Source: Streptomyces canus (GTDB taxonomy: Bacteria > Actinomycetota > Actinomycetes > Streptomycetales > Streptomycetaceae). From it: a stretch of 64,000 nt of DNA. The stretch is taken from positions 124,001-188,000 of the forward strand of contig NZ_JAUSYQ010000002.1 of the NCBI RefSeq assembly GCF_030816965.1, read 5' to 3'. This document shows, piece by piece, positions 53,484-63,300 of the stretch. The position numbers and the translations under genes were made by a program. Position 1 is the stretch's first letter. Each line of letters begins with the position of its first letter. The notes beneath the pieces are model-generated. The model saw nothing but the letters and a program-made list of their open reading frames with translations. It ran no database searches and was not told where the DNA came from.

Positions 53484-54832
53484 CGGGCTCCTTCCCGCAC
53501 CCGTGCCACCAGCGCGGTCGAGGAGCGGCCGTCGAGGTACGGCAGCAGGACGGCCTGTCCGCCCCACTCCTGGAGCAGCACGGCCTCGGGCAGGTCGGCA
53601 CCGGAGTAGTCGCCGCCCTTCACCCAGATGTCAGGACGCAGGTCGGCGAGCAGCCGCTCGGGGGTGTCCTCGTCGAACACGGCGACGCCGTCCACGCAGG
53701 CCAGGGCGTTGAGGACGCGGACGCGGTCGGCGAGCGGGTTCACCGGCCGTTCCGGGCCCTTGCGCCGCCGCACCGACGCGTCCGAGTTGACGCAGACGAC
53801 CAGGCAGTCGCCGAGCCTGCGGGCGGCCTGGAGCAGGCCGACGTGTCCGGCGTGCAGCAGGTCGAAGCAGCCGCCCGCGGCGACGACGGTGCCGCCGGTG
53901 GCGCGCATCCGCGCGACCAGGTCGCGGGGGTCGGCGTCGGGGAGGTCCGCGGGGGCGGCGTCCGTGACGCCTCCGGCCCCGCCGGCGCCGACGAACTCGG
54001 TCGCCGCGGCGACGGCGCCCTCCACCGCCTCACCGACCAGGGCGCCGTCGGCCAGCAGCCCGGCCGCCGTGGCGGCGAAGCGGTCGCCGGCACCGCAGGT
54101 GTCCCCTTGGTGCGCGGTGGCGGCGGGGACGAGCAGCGGATGATCCCCGTACGACAGCAGGGCCCCGCTGGAACCGAGGGTCACCGTGACGGCGGCGACC
54201 CGCCACTGCTCGACCAGCGCGGCGGCGTCGCGGGCGGCGTCCCGCAGGGAGTTCCCGTTTCCCGCCTGGTCGGCGAACGCGCGCGCCTCCGACCGGGCCG
54301 GGGAGACCAGCCGGGTGCCCGGCACGGGGGGTCCGCCGCGCGGATGCGGGTCCCAGACCAGCGGCGGCCGTTCGGCGAGTACGTCCCGGAGGGAGTCCGC
54401 CGCGCCCCGGCCGTAGTCGGAGACCAGCACGGCGGGCGCCGCACGGAGCGCGTCACGGGCCTCCTCCGTGGCCTCACGGACGCGGCCCGTGCCCCGGTCC
54501 AGGCGGACCACCGGGCTGCCCTGCGCCAGCACGCGGGTCTTCTCCGGCAGTGCGCCGATCAGCGGGAGCTCGATCAACTTCATCTCGCGTGAGAGGAGTT
54601 GGCGCAGCTCGTCGCTGGCCGGGTCGTCGCCGAGACCGGTGATCAGGGTGACCTCGCGGCCGTCGCGGGCGGCGAGGTGGGCGGTGAGGGCGGCGCCGCC
54701 CGGCCGGGTCCGCTGCGCGCAGTCGGCGACGACGGGCACGGGCGCGTCGGGGGCGAGACGCTCGGCGGTGCCGGTCAGGTCGCGGTCCAGCAGCGCGTCG
54801 CCCACGACGACGAGGGGTGCCTTGCCCCCCAC
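53480..54832 (-). CDS. hldE: Bifunctional heptose 7-phosphate kinase / heptose 1-phosphate adenylyltransferase
   Basis: The 450-residue protein starts at GTG 54832, one base after the gmhA stop. The N-terminal PfkB/ribokinase domain (1-300) has VVVGDALLDRDLTGTAERLA and the catalytic ATAHQGDTCGAGDRFAAT with its base Asp. The C-terminal nucleotidyltransferase (about 320-450) has VVAAGGCFDLLHAGHVGLLQ (G-x-F-D-x-x-H-x-G-H) and KGGDYSGADLPEAVLLQEWG. This is the two-domain order of E. coli HldE. It should phosphorylate heptose 7-phosphate at C1 and, after dephosphorylation by GmhB, adenylylate heptose 1-phosphate to ADP-heptose. Confidence 0.93.
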   Translation of the reverse strand: MGGKAPLVVVGDALLDRDLTGTAERLAPDAPVPVVADCAQRTRPGGAALTAHLAARDGREVTLITGLGDDPASDELRQLLSREMKLIELPLIGALPEKTRVLAQGSPVVRLDRGTGRVREATEEARDALRAAPAVLVSDYGRGAADSLRDVLAERPPLVWDPHPRGGPPVPGTRLVSPARSEARAFADQAGNGNSLRDAARDAAALVEQWRVAAVTVTLGSSGALLSYGDHPLLVPAATAHQGDTCGAGDRFAATAAGLLADGALVGEAVEGAVAAATEFVGAGGAGGVTDAAPADLPDADPRDLVARMRATGGTVVAAGGCFDLLHAGHVGLLQAARRLGDCLVVCVNSDASVRRRKGPERPVNPLADRVRVLNALACVDGVAVFDEDTPERLLADLRPDIWVKGGDYSGADLPEAVLLQEWGGQAVLLPYLDGRSSTALVARVREGAR

Positions 54833-54833
54833 G

Positions 54834-55421
54834 TCAGCTCCCCTTCCGTTCCAGCGCCGCGTCGAACGCCACGCAGATCATGTGCACCGCGACCAGGTGG
54901 AGTTCCTGGACGGTCGCGGCGGAGCCCGCGCTCACGCACAGGGCCTCGTCGCTGCCCGCCAGCAGGGGGTTGGGAGCCGGTCCGGTCAGCGCCCACACGT
55001 GCAGGCCCGCCGCGCGCCCCGCATCGGCGGCCGACAGCAGGTTGGCGCTGGAGCCGCTGGTGGACAGCAGCATCAGCACGTCGCCGGGGCGGCCGTGGGC
55101 GCGCACCTGGCGGGCGAACACCGCGTCGACGCCGTAGTCGTTGGCGATGGCCGTCGTGCTGGAGGTGTCGGCGTGCAGGGCGATCGCCGAGAAGGCGGGC
55201 CGGTCGTCGCGGTAGCGGCCGACGAGTTCGGCGGTCAGGTGCTGGGCCTGGGCCGCGCTGCCGCCGTTGCCCGCCGCGAGCAGCCGCCCGCCGCCGCCGA
55301 GCACCGCGGCGAGCTTGCGGCCCCACCGCTCGGTGATGGGGGCCGAGGCGCGGAACGCTCCGAGGGCGTCGAGGAGTTCGTCGCAGTGCGCGGCCAGCGG
55401 GGATACCTGGGTACTCATCAC
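54834..55421 (-). CDS. gmhA: Sedoheptulose 7-phosphate isomerase GmhA (SIS)
   Basis: The 195-residue SIS-domain enzyme contains LLAAGNGGSAAQAQHLTAEL, ALHADTSSTTAIANDYGVDA, and MLLSTSGSSANLLSAADAGR. AGSAATVQELHLVAVHMICV, with its catalytic-metal-region Glu and His, completes the match to GmhA. It should convert sedoheptulose 7-phosphate to D-glycero-D-manno-heptose 7-phosphate, the first step of the pathway. Its ATG overlaps the stop of the GT4 gene upstream (ATGA), with GGAGGTG as ribosome site. It is the natural partner of HldE immediately downstream. Confidence 0.92.
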   Translation of the reverse strand: MMSTQVSPLAAHCDELLDALGAFRASAPITERWGRKLAAVLGGGGRLLAAGNGGSAAQAQHLTAELVGRYRDDRPAFSAIALHADTSSTTAIANDYGVDAVFARQVRAHGRPGDVLMLLSTSGSSANLLSAADAGRAAGLHVWALTGPAPNPLLAGSDEALCVSAGSAATVQELHLVAVHMICVAFDAALERKGS

Positions 55422-56635
55422 GCCACCTCCGACGGCATCTCGTCACGTGCCGTGACGCGTTCGTAGACCTCTTCGACGCCGTCCGCGACGCGCTGCCAGG
55501 TGTAGCGGGCGAGGGCGCGTTCGCGGCCGGCCGCGCCCAGGGTGCGGCGCAACCGTGCGTCGGCGAGCACGTCGCGGACGGCCTCGGCGATCGCCCCGAG
55601 GTCACCCGCCGGTACCAGTCGCCCCGTCACCCCGTCGGAGACGGTGTCCCGGTGGCCGCCGACGTCCGTGGCGACGACGGGCACGCCGCAGGCCATGGCT
55701 TCCAGCGGGACGATGCCGAACGGTTCGTACGTCGGTGTGCACAGGACCGCGTCCGCGCTGCCGATCAGCGCGGGCATCCGGGCCGGGTCCACGGCGCCGA
55801 GCAGTCGCACCCGGTCGGCGAGTCCCAGCTGTTCGGCCAGGCGCAGCAGTCGCCGGGCCTCCGGTTCGGCGTCCAGCAGTTGGGGCGGAGGTCCTCCGGC
55901 CACCACCAGTTCGGTGTCGGGGATCTGGGTGAGGGCCCGGATGGCCTGGTCGTAGCCCTTGCGGCGGACAAGCCGTCCGCAGGCCAGCAGCCGGTGCCGC
56001 TCCCGGCGTGCCGGGGTGTCCGCGGCTGATGCCCCGGGCCGGAAGTGGCCCACGTCCACTCCGCACGGCACCACGGACACCCGCCGGGGCGGCACGCCCA
56101 TGTCGGCCAGCTCGTGCACCTCGTCGGTGCAGGTGGCCAGGACCCGGGCGCAGCCGCGACCGATCTGCCGCTCCAAGCCCACGCGTTCGGGAGGACTGGT
56201 GTCCTCGTGGCCCTGGTGGCGCCGCTTGACGGTGCCCAGGGCGTGGAAGGTCTGCACGACGGGGAGGTGGTGGGGCCGGGCGCCGGCCCGGGCGGCCAGG
56301 CCGGACATCCAGAAGTGGGCGTGCACGACGTCGGGCCGCTCACGGTCCCAGACGCGCCCGAGGTGGGCGCCGAAGGCGTCCATGTACGGGAACAGCTCGT
56401 CCTTGGGGACCGGTGCGGGCGGTCCGGCCGGCACGTGCTCCACGACGGCGCCGCCGGGCAGGGCCACGCGATCGGGCAGTTCGGCGGAGTCGCGCCGGGT
56501 GTAGACGGTGACGTCGTGGCCGCGGCGTGCCAGTTCCTCGCTGAGCCGGGCCACGTACACGTTCTGACCACCGGCGTCGACGCCGCCGAGCGCCGCCAAC
56601 GGGCTGGCGTGCTCGGAGACCATGGCGATCCTCAT
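55418..56635 (-). CDS. GT4 glycosyltransferase (operon gene 6)
   Basis: The 405-residue GT-B enzyme has the N-terminal LGGVDAGGQNVYVARLSEEL. This is the G-G-x-x-x-G-G-x-x-x-Y-V signature of sucrose-synthase and trehalose/mannosyl type GT4 enzymes. The C-terminal TYEPFGIVPLEAMACGVPVV (E-x7-E) is followed by ATDVGGHRDTVSDG. It is soluble and retaining by family. The start MRIAMVSEHASPLAALGG at 56635 overlaps the previous stop. The donor is an NDP-sugar that cannot be named. Confidence 0.9.
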   Translation of the reverse strand: MRIAMVSEHASPLAALGGVDAGGQNVYVARLSEELARRGHDVTVYTRRDSAELPDRVALPGGAVVEHVPAGPPAPVPKDELFPYMDAFGAHLGRVWDRERPDVVHAHFWMSGLAARAGARPHHLPVVQTFHALGTVKRRHQGHEDTSPPERVGLERQIGRGCARVLATCTDEVHELADMGVPPRRVSVVPCGVDVGHFRPGASAADTPARRERHRLLACGRLVRRKGYDQAIRALTQIPDTELVVAGGPPPQLLDAEPEARRLLRLAEQLGLADRVRLLGAVDPARMPALIGSADAVLCTPTYEPFGIVPLEAMACGVPVVATDVGGHRDTVSDGVTGRLVPAGDLGAIAEAVRDVLADARLRRTLGAAGRERALARYTWQRVADGVEEVYERVTARDEMPSEVA

Positions 56636-57582
56636 CGGGCCACCTCCTTCAACAGCCGCTCCCAGTCGTCCAGGAAGCGGGTCAGTCCGTAGCGGGCGAG
56701 CGCCGCGGCGCGTGCGCCCTCGCCGACGGTGCGGGCGTGCGGGGGGTCGGCGAGGAAGTCCCGTACGGCGTCTTGCAGTACGTCGATGCGGTTGGAGACC
56801 ACTCCCGCGCCCGGCGGCACCGCCTCGGTCACCTCGGTGGTGGCGAGGGCCACCACCGGCATGCCGAGGTGCATCGCCTCCAGCAGGGACAGCCCCAGGG
56901 AGGTCCAGCGGACGGGGTGGAGATAGAGGCGGCGCCGCGCCATCGCGGTGTGCAGCTCGCGCTGGACGAGTTCGTGGGAGCGGCAGCGCTCGTCCGGAAG
57001 GCCGAGGTGTCCGGCGAGCCCTTGGGTCCTCATGCCGAAGACGTCCAGCGGGGCGGCCTGCGCGAACCCCGGCAACAGGTCGGTGCCCACCGTACGACCG
57101 CGCCGGACGGGCTCGTTGACGACGACGGCGGCCCGGGGAAGCTCGCCGGTCCACAGGTGACCGGGGTCGACGATGCCGTGCTCGATGACGGTCGTGGGGG
57201 TGCTTCCGGCGTCCCACATCAGCCGGTTGAAGTGGGTGACGTGGACAAGGGTGACGCCGGGGAGGTCGGCGGCCGGGTGGCGGGTGTCGGGCACGGCGCC
57301 GTCGGGGGCGTTGTGCTCCAGGTACACCAGCGGCGGTCGGCGGCCCAGCCACTCGTCCACCAGGGGGAGTTCGTGGGGGCGTTGCAGGACGACGAGGTCG
57401 ATGTCCTCGTCCCGCAGCCGCTCGGGCGGGACCTCGACGACGGAGTCCGGCCAGTCGAAGGTGCGGGCGCGGCCGAGGCCGTCGGGTCCGCGGTCCGGGG
57501 TGACGGGGACGACGTAGGTGTGCGGGCCCTGTACGAAGGCCGTGGTCCACGACCCGTGCACGTGCCACAGCAGGATCCTCAT
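56632..57582 (-). CDS. GT4-like glycosyltransferase (operon gene 5)
   Basis: The 316-residue protein opens MRILLWHVHGSWTTAFVQGP and has VYLEHNAPDGAVPDTRHPAA, where a donor-binding loop is expected. Its C-terminal HPVRWTSLGLSLLEAMHLGM followed by PVVALATTEVTEAVPPGAGV has the E-x7-E-like element of GT-B retaining enzymes. It has no TM helices. It is shorter than ordinary GT4 enzymes by about 80 residues. ATGA overlaps join both ends to neighbours. Confidence 0.82.
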   Translation of the reverse strand: MRILLWHVHGSWTTAFVQGPHTYVVPVTPDRGPDGLGRARTFDWPDSVVEVPPERLRDEDIDLVVLQRPHELPLVDEWLGRRPPLVYLEHNAPDGAVPDTRHPAADLPGVTLVHVTHFNRLMWDAGSTPTTVIEHGIVDPGHLWTGELPRAAVVVNEPVRRGRTVGTDLLPGFAQAAPLDVFGMRTQGLAGHLGLPDERCRSHELVQRELHTAMARRRLYLHPVRWTSLGLSLLEAMHLGMPVVALATTEVTEAVPPGAGVVSNRIDVLQDAVRDFLADPPHARTVGEGARAAALARYGLTRFLDDWERLLKEVAR

Positions 57583-58589
57583 GTCTCCCCCAGGGTCTGC
57601 TCGTCGGTGGTCAGGAGCTTCTCGACGGCGGCGACCACGTCGTGCCCGGTCACCGAGTCCAGGCACGGATGGCCGGGGACCGGACAGGTCCGGGCCCTGC
57701 TGTCCGCGCAGGGCGCCAGCTGGTCGCCGAGCAGGACGTACGGCACGCCGTACGGCCGCCAGCGCTCGGCGGGCACCACCGGCGCGAAGAGCGAGACGAC
57801 GGGGGTGCCGACGGCGGCGGCGAGGTGGGCGGGCGCGGTGTTGCCGGTGACGACGGCGCCGGCCCCGGCCAGCACGCTGGCCAGTTCCCCAGCAGCGGTC
57901 CGGCCGCCGAGGTCGAGGCCGTGCTCGCCGGCGACGTACGCGGTCAGGTCCCGTTCGTCCGGCCCGCCGGTCACCACCACGCGGTGGCCGGCCGCGGCCA
58001 GTTCGCGCACGGCCTCCGCGCTGCGCTCGCGGCTCCAGGCCCGGGCGGGGACGCTGGCGCCGGGATGCAGCACGACGTACGGACCGGGTCCGGTGAGCGC
58101 GGTGGTGACCGGCGGGGGCAGCACCCGCAGCCGCCCGTCGTCGGGCCGGGGGAAGCCCGCGGCCTTGGCGAGGTCCAGCATCGCTTCCGCCTCGTGCGCG
58201 TGCGGCGCGCGGTGATGGCGCACGTCGAGCAGCGAGCCGGGGTAGTCCTCGCTGTCCGCGGCGATGCGGTCGACGCCCGCGAGACGCAGCAACAGGGCGG
58301 TGGGCAGCGGCGACTGGTGGAAGGAGGTCAGGATCAGGGCCGTGTCGGCGTCGATCGTGTCGATGAGCAGCTCGACTTCTCCGCGACCGACGGGCGGCGG
58401 GCTGAACCCCACCCAGGGCGCGTCCCAGACGAGGACGTCGTCCACGCCGGGCAGCAGGCGGGCGGCGGGGGCGCCCTGCGGTCCGCACAGCAGGGTGACG
58501 GTGTCGGCGCGGGCGGCGACGGCACGGATCGCGGGCCCGGCGAGCAGGACGTCGCCGAAGCTGTCGAGGCGGGTGACGAGTGCCTTCAT
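57579..58589 (-). CDS. GT9 heptosyltransferase-like protein (operon gene 4)
   Basis: This 336-residue GT-B enzyme opens MKALVTRLDSFGDVLLAGPA, the GT9 signature with its conserved Asp. It has VVLHPGASVPARAWSRERSA and VVTGNTAPAHLAAAVGTPVV for nucleotide-sugar and acceptor binding. A CADSRARTCPVPGHPCLDSV loop near the end carries three Cys, as in several actinobacterial GT9 proteins. It is the second heptosyltransferase-like gene of the operon and suggests more than one heptose in the product. Confidence 0.9.
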   Translation of the reverse strand: MKALVTRLDSFGDVLLAGPAIRAVAARADTVTLLCGPQGAPAARLLPGVDDVLVWDAPWVGFSPPPVGRGEVELLIDTIDADTALILTSFHQSPLPTALLLRLAGVDRIAADSEDYPGSLLDVRHHRAPHAHEAEAMLDLAKAAGFPRPDDGRLRVLPPPVTTALTGPGPYVVLHPGASVPARAWSRERSAEAVRELAAAGHRVVVTGGPDERDLTAYVAGEHGLDLGGRTAAGELASVLAGAGAVVTGNTAPAHLAAAVGTPVVSLFAPVVPAERWRPYGVPYVLLGDQLAPCADSRARTCPVPGHPCLDSVTGHDVVAAVEKLLTTDEQTLGET

Positions 58590-59176
58590 CGTGGCCTCCC
58601 GCCGGTGTCGTAGGCGGACTCGAAGTGCCTCTCGTCGGCCAGGACATCGCCCCGGGGCGGTCCGGTCAGCACGGCGCGCACGGCGGTCAGGAGATCCGGG
58701 GCCACATGCCCGGCACGCGCCGTCTCCTCCGGCAGCGTCTCGGGGGTCGGTACGAGGATGCCGTGGGCACCCGCCCGGGACGCGGCCTCGACATCGGCGC
58801 CGATGTCGCCGATGACGACGCAGTCGGCGGGCTCGGTGCAGATCCGGCCGGCCGCCCACAGGACCAGGCCCGGTTGGGGCTTGCGGCAGTGGCAGCCGTC
58901 GTCGGGGCCGTGCGGGCACACGCCCCACACGTCGAAGGGGCCGAGCAGTTCGTCGACACGCCGGTTGACGCGGCGGACGTCGGCGTCGGTGAGCAGTCCG
59001 CGCGCGATGCCGGACTGGTTGGTGATGACGCCGGTGCGGATGCCGCGCGAGCGCAGCAGGCCGAGGGCCTCGCGGGCGCCGTCGACGGGGCGGACACGGT
59101 TCGGGTCGCCGTTGTAGGGGACGTCGTGGACGAGGGTGCCGTCGCGGTCGAACAGCACGGCCTTGACAGGGCTCAT
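58586..59176 (-). CDS. gmhB: D,D-heptose 1,7-bisphosphate phosphatase GmhB (HAD)
   Basis: The 196-residue HAD-IIIA enzyme has motif I AVLFDRDGTLVHDVPY (nucleophile and acid Asp), RTGVITNQSGIARGLLTDAD, and the zinc loop VCPHGPDDGCHCRKPQPG with C-x-H and C-x-C ligands. Motif IV lies in ADCVVIGDIGADVEAASRAG. All are diagnostic of GmhB, which removes the C7 phosphate between the two HldE reactions. With gmhA and hldE it completes the route to ADP-D-glycero-D-manno-heptose. ATGA overlaps connect it on both sides. Confidence 0.92.
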   Translation of the reverse strand: MSPVKAVLFDRDGTLVHDVPYNGDPNRVRPVDGAREALGLLRSRGIRTGVITNQSGIARGLLTDADVRRVNRRVDELLGPFDVWGVCPHGPDDGCHCRKPQPGLVLWAAGRICTEPADCVVIGDIGADVEAASRAGAHGILVPTPETLPEETARAGHVAPDLLTAVRAVLTGPPRGDVLADERHFESAYDTGGRPR

Positions 59177-60174
59177 GACGCCACCTCCTGCCAGGCCGGG
59201 GCGTTGCGGTGCCGCTGGAGGCCGCTGAGCCAGTGCCAGGTCGCCGCGGGCGGGATGAGCGCGCTGGTGGCGAGCATCGTCGTCACCTCGTGGCGGGTGC
59301 GCGGTCCGGGGGCGATGCGCGCCCACGCGAACTCCGCGGTGCCGGCGGCCCAGCCGAGCGCGGCGGTCGCGGCGGCCCGGCCGTGTCCGGTGACCGCGAG
59401 GGCGCACGCGGCGGCGCCGGCCGCGGTGACCGCCAGATGGGTGCGCAGGCGCCCGCGCGGGGCGCCCGCTCTCTCCCACCAGTCGGGGCCGTGCAGGTAG
59501 CGCATCAGGGCGTCGTCGGCGTTGCCGCGCTGGGCGCGCAGCGACACCCAGCGGTCGGCTGGCCGCACGGGGTGACGGGTGGTGCGGCGGCCCTGCTGGA
59601 TGCGCCAGCCCGCGTCGAGGACGCGCAGGGCGATGTCGGCGTCCTCGCGGAAGGCCCGCCGGAAGCGTTCGTCGAAGCCGCCGACCTGCTTGAGGGCGTC
59701 GGCGCGGAAGGCCATGTCTGCGGTGATCCAGCGTGCCTGCGCGAGACCGGCGGTGCCCCGCTCCCAGTCGGTGGGGCGGCGCTCGCCGGGCGGCGGTACG
59801 GCGATCACGCCCTGGACGCCCCCGGTGTCGGGGCTCGCGTCGGCCAGGTCCTGCGCCAGCTGCTCGCACCAGTGCGGGCCGACCTGGACGTCGTCGTCGA
59901 GGAAGGCCACCCAGGGCGCGGCGACCGCGCGCAGGCCGGTGTTGCGGGCGGCGGCGGGTCCGCGTCCCCCGCTCGCCACGACGCTTGTGCGCTCGCGCAG
60001 GTCACCGAGGACGCTCAGCGCGTGCTCCAGCGGGCCGGGACCGGGGGCGGGGCGGTCGTCGACGAGGACGATCTCGGCTGGTTTCGGTCCGGTCGCGGCG
60101 ACGAGCGCGCCGAGACAGTCGGCGAGGGTGTCGCGCACCAGCGTCGGTATCACGACGGCGTAGGACGGGCTCAT
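59173..60174 (-). CDS. GT2 glycosyltransferase with C-terminal membrane segments (operon gene 2)
   Basis: The 333-residue protein has a GT-A domain: SYAVVIPTLVRDTLADCLGA, AEIVLVDDRPAPGP, WVAFLDDDVQVGPHWCEQLA (DxD) and KQVGGFDERFRRAFREDADI (ED catalytic region). After residue about 235 there are two hydrophobic segments (THLAVTAAGAAACALAVTGH and later ATAALGWAAGTAEFAWARIA). It may therefore be membrane-associated and could act on a lipid-linked acceptor. This is the only gene of the operon with apparent membrane segments. Confidence 0.87.
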   Translation of the reverse strand: MSPSYAVVIPTLVRDTLADCLGALVAATGPKPAEIVLVDDRPAPGPGPLEHALSVLGDLRERTSVVASGGRGPAAARNTGLRAVAAPWVAFLDDDVQVGPHWCEQLAQDLADASPDTGGVQGVIAVPPPGERRPTDWERGTAGLAQARWITADMAFRADALKQVGGFDERFRRAFREDADIALRVLDAGWRIQQGRRTTRHPVRPADRWVSLRAQRGNADDALMRYLHGPDWWERAGAPRGRLRTHLAVTAAGAAACALAVTGHGRAAATAALGWAAGTAEFAWARIAPGPRTRHEVTTMLATSALIPPAATWHWLSGLQRHRNAPAWQEVAS

Positions 60175-61805
60175 GCGAACGCCCTGCCCCGGCGCACCGC
60201 GTACGGGCCGATCGCCAGCAGGTCCACGGGCGCGGAGCCGAAGCACTCCAGCGCGTCGCGGGGGTCGTCGACCATGGGCCGGCCGGCCGTGTTGAGGCTG
60301 GTGTTGACGACCACGGGCAGTCCGGTACGCCGCTCGAAGCCGCGCAGCATCCGCGCCACCAGCGGCTCCTGCCGCTCGTCGACGGTCTGGATGCGGGCGG
60401 TGCCGTCGACGTGCACCACGGCCGGGATGCGGTCGCGCCACTGACGTGCCACGTCGTGCACGAACAGCATGTACGGGCTGGGCAGCGGCCCGGTGAACAG
60501 CTCGTGGGCCCGGTCGGCGAGGACCATGGGCGCGACGGGCCGGAACTCCTCGCGCCCCTTGACGTGGTTGAGCCGTTCCAGGTTCTCCGCACGCCCCGGG
60601 TGGGCCAGCAGGGAGCGGTGCCCCAGGGCGCGGGGTCCGTACTCGCTGCGGCCCTGGAACCAGGCGACGACGCCGTCCCGGGCCAGCTCCTCGGCCACCG
60701 TCTCCGCGATGTCGTCCGGCTCCTCGTACGGTACGGCCGCCTGCTCGAGCCAGGCCCGCAACTCCTCGTCGCTCCAGCCGCGGCCGAGGTCGGCGCCGGA
60801 CATGGGCAGCGGGCTCTCCTGCTGTGCGACCACGTGGAGGGCTCCGCCGAGCGCGGTCCCGGCGTCACCGGCGGCGGGCTGTACCCACACGTGCCGGTAC
60901 GGGCCCTGCGCGGCGATCTTGGAGTTGGCGACGCAGTTGAGGGCGACGCCGCCGGCCAGGGCGAGCGCCTCGCCCCCGGCCTCGCGGTGCAGCCAGTGCG
61001 CGAGTTCGAGCAGGAGTTCCTCGAGGACCGCCTGGGTGCTGGCGGCGAGGTCGGCGTGCTCCTGCGTCCACGGTTCGTTCTTGGCGCGGGCCGGGGCGAG
61101 GGCGGCCCAGTCGACGCCGCGGGCGCGGAAGCCGCCGTCGCCGGTGGGGTGGACGTACTGGCGCAGCTGGGGCAGGAAGCGGGGCTTGCCGTAGGAGGCG
61201 AGCGCCATGACCTTGTACTCGTCGCTGCTGCGCAGGAAGCCGAGGTGCTCGGTGAGCTCCTCGTAGACCAGGCCGAGGGAGTCGGGCAGCGCCTGCGTGG
61301 CGAGGATGTCGAGCTTGCCGTCGCGGTAGCGGCCGGCCAGGTGGGAGGCGGCCTCACCGCGGCCGTCGAGGACCAGGACGGCGCTGTCCGGGTGCGGGGA
61401 GGCAGGCCCGGCGGAGGCGGCGTGCGCCACGTGGTGCGGGACGAAGACCACCCGGTCGGGGTCGAGTCCGGGCAGGGCCTCGGCGAGGAACTCGGGGGCG
61501 CGGCGCGCATAGTCCAGGCGCAGTGGGTCGAAGGGGTCGTTCAGCCCCATCTCGTGGGCGGGGCGCGCGAGCGTGGGATCGAAGGAGTAGGTGACGGCGT
61601 CGAGCTCCTCGGGCCGGATGCCGGCGTGCTCCAGGCACCAGCGGGCGGACAGCTCGGGCAGTTCCCAGGCGGAGAACGGCACGGGCCGCTTGCCGTGCTT
61701 GCGGCGGCTGAACCGCTCCTCCTCGGCGGCGGCGACGGTGTGGCCGTCGACGACGAGAGCGGCAGCGGGGTCGTGGAACAGGGCGTTGATGCCAAGGACG
61801 CGCAT
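60171..61805 (-). CDS. NodU/CmcH-type carbamoyltransferase (operon gene 1)
   Basis: The 544-residue enzyme transfers a carbamoyl group from carbamoyl phosphate, via carbamoyl-adenylate, to a sugar hydroxyl. The ASKHA N-terminal part has VLGINALFHDPAAALVVDG, VVFVPHHVAHAASAG with the metal-binding His pair, AVLVLDGRGEAA and LALAGGVALNCVANSKI. The C-terminal part has GRSEYGPRALGHRSLLAHPG and VVVNTSLNTAGRPMVDDPRD. Length and motifs match carbamoyltransferases of bleomycin, tobramycin and Nod-factor type. I chose ATG 61805; a second ATG 15 bases earlier has a GGAG upstream. It is the first gene of the operon, downstream of an AT-richer promoter region. It suggests that the operon's product is O-carbamoylated. 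Confidence 0.93.
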   Translation of the reverse strand: MRVLGINALFHDPAAALVVDGHTVAAAEEERFSRRKHGKRPVPFSAWELPELSARWCLEHAGIRPEELDAVTYSFDPTLARPAHEMGLNDPFDPLRLDYARRAPEFLAEALPGLDPDRVVFVPHHVAHAASAGPASPHPDSAVLVLDGRGEAASHLAGRYRDGKLDILATQALPDSLGLVYEELTEHLGFLRSSDEYKVMALASYGKPRFLPQLRQYVHPTGDGGFRARGVDWAALAPARAKNEPWTQEHADLAASTQAVLEELLLELAHWLHREAGGEALALAGGVALNCVANSKIAAQGPYRHVWVQPAAGDAGTALGGALHVVAQQESPLPMSGADLGRGWSDEELRAWLEQAAVPYEEPDDIAETVAEELARDGVVAWFQGRSEYGPRALGHRSLLAHPGRAENLERLNHVKGREEFRPVAPMVLADRAHELFTGPLPSPYMLFVHDVARQWRDRIPAVVHVDGTARIQTVDERQEPLVARMLRGFERRTGLPVVVNTSLNTAGRPMVDDPRDALECFGSAPVDLLAIGPYAVRRGRAFA

Positions 61806-62212
61806 GGGGGGTGACTCCATCCCAGAGGCTCGTGGGAGTTCCTGCCGCGGTTTCGCGAGTGCCGCGAGCGCGGCTGTGTCAAACAGTTGGAGACAACTCA
61901 TGACAAATAACCGCATATACAACTTTTCGCAGTGTGCCGGAAGCCCAGCGCGGCGGCACGCCGAGCGGACGCGGCTGCTGACTGTCGGGGCCGAAGAATG
62001 CCTCGGCCGCCCCCTCGTCCCGGGCCGATGAGGCGGGGGGCGGGCTCGGCAGACGCACCGGGCCGGCGTGAGGGGGCCGAGGCTGGAAGAAACCCGACGG
62101 CGGAGGCGGCGCGGCAGGCGGCAGCGTCGGCGTGGATCCGAACGGGGGGCTACGGCGGCCTCACGTCGTGCTCGTCCCCCGGCACGCCCGCGTCACCTCA
62201 CCGCCGGAAGGA
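61806..62212 (-). promoter_or_regulatory. Leader and probable promoter region of the heptose operon
   Basis: The region has no gene. The part from about 61,877 to 61,935 is the most AT-rich stretch nearby. It contains a TTGACA-like hexamer on the minus strand and a small inverted repeat, AGTTG-N4-CAACT (61885-61898). This is the likely promoter for the operon read leftward from 61,805. The exact -10 box was not assigned. Confidence 0.4.
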
Positions 62213-63175
<963 letters not shown>

Positions 63176-63300
63176 AGGACACTCCTCGCTCTCGCGGCTC
63201 ATGTGCGTGCTTCCCGATTCACCCCATGACGCGTGCGCATGCCGCGCCGCGCGGCGGGGGCCGCCGGCCGGCCGGGCGCCTCGGGGGCGCGCAAGCCGCT

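Noticed and set aside
59209..61814. Long plus-strand frames opposite the glycosyltransferase operon
   Set aside because: They are GC shadow frames. The minus-strand genes have conserved motifs throughout.
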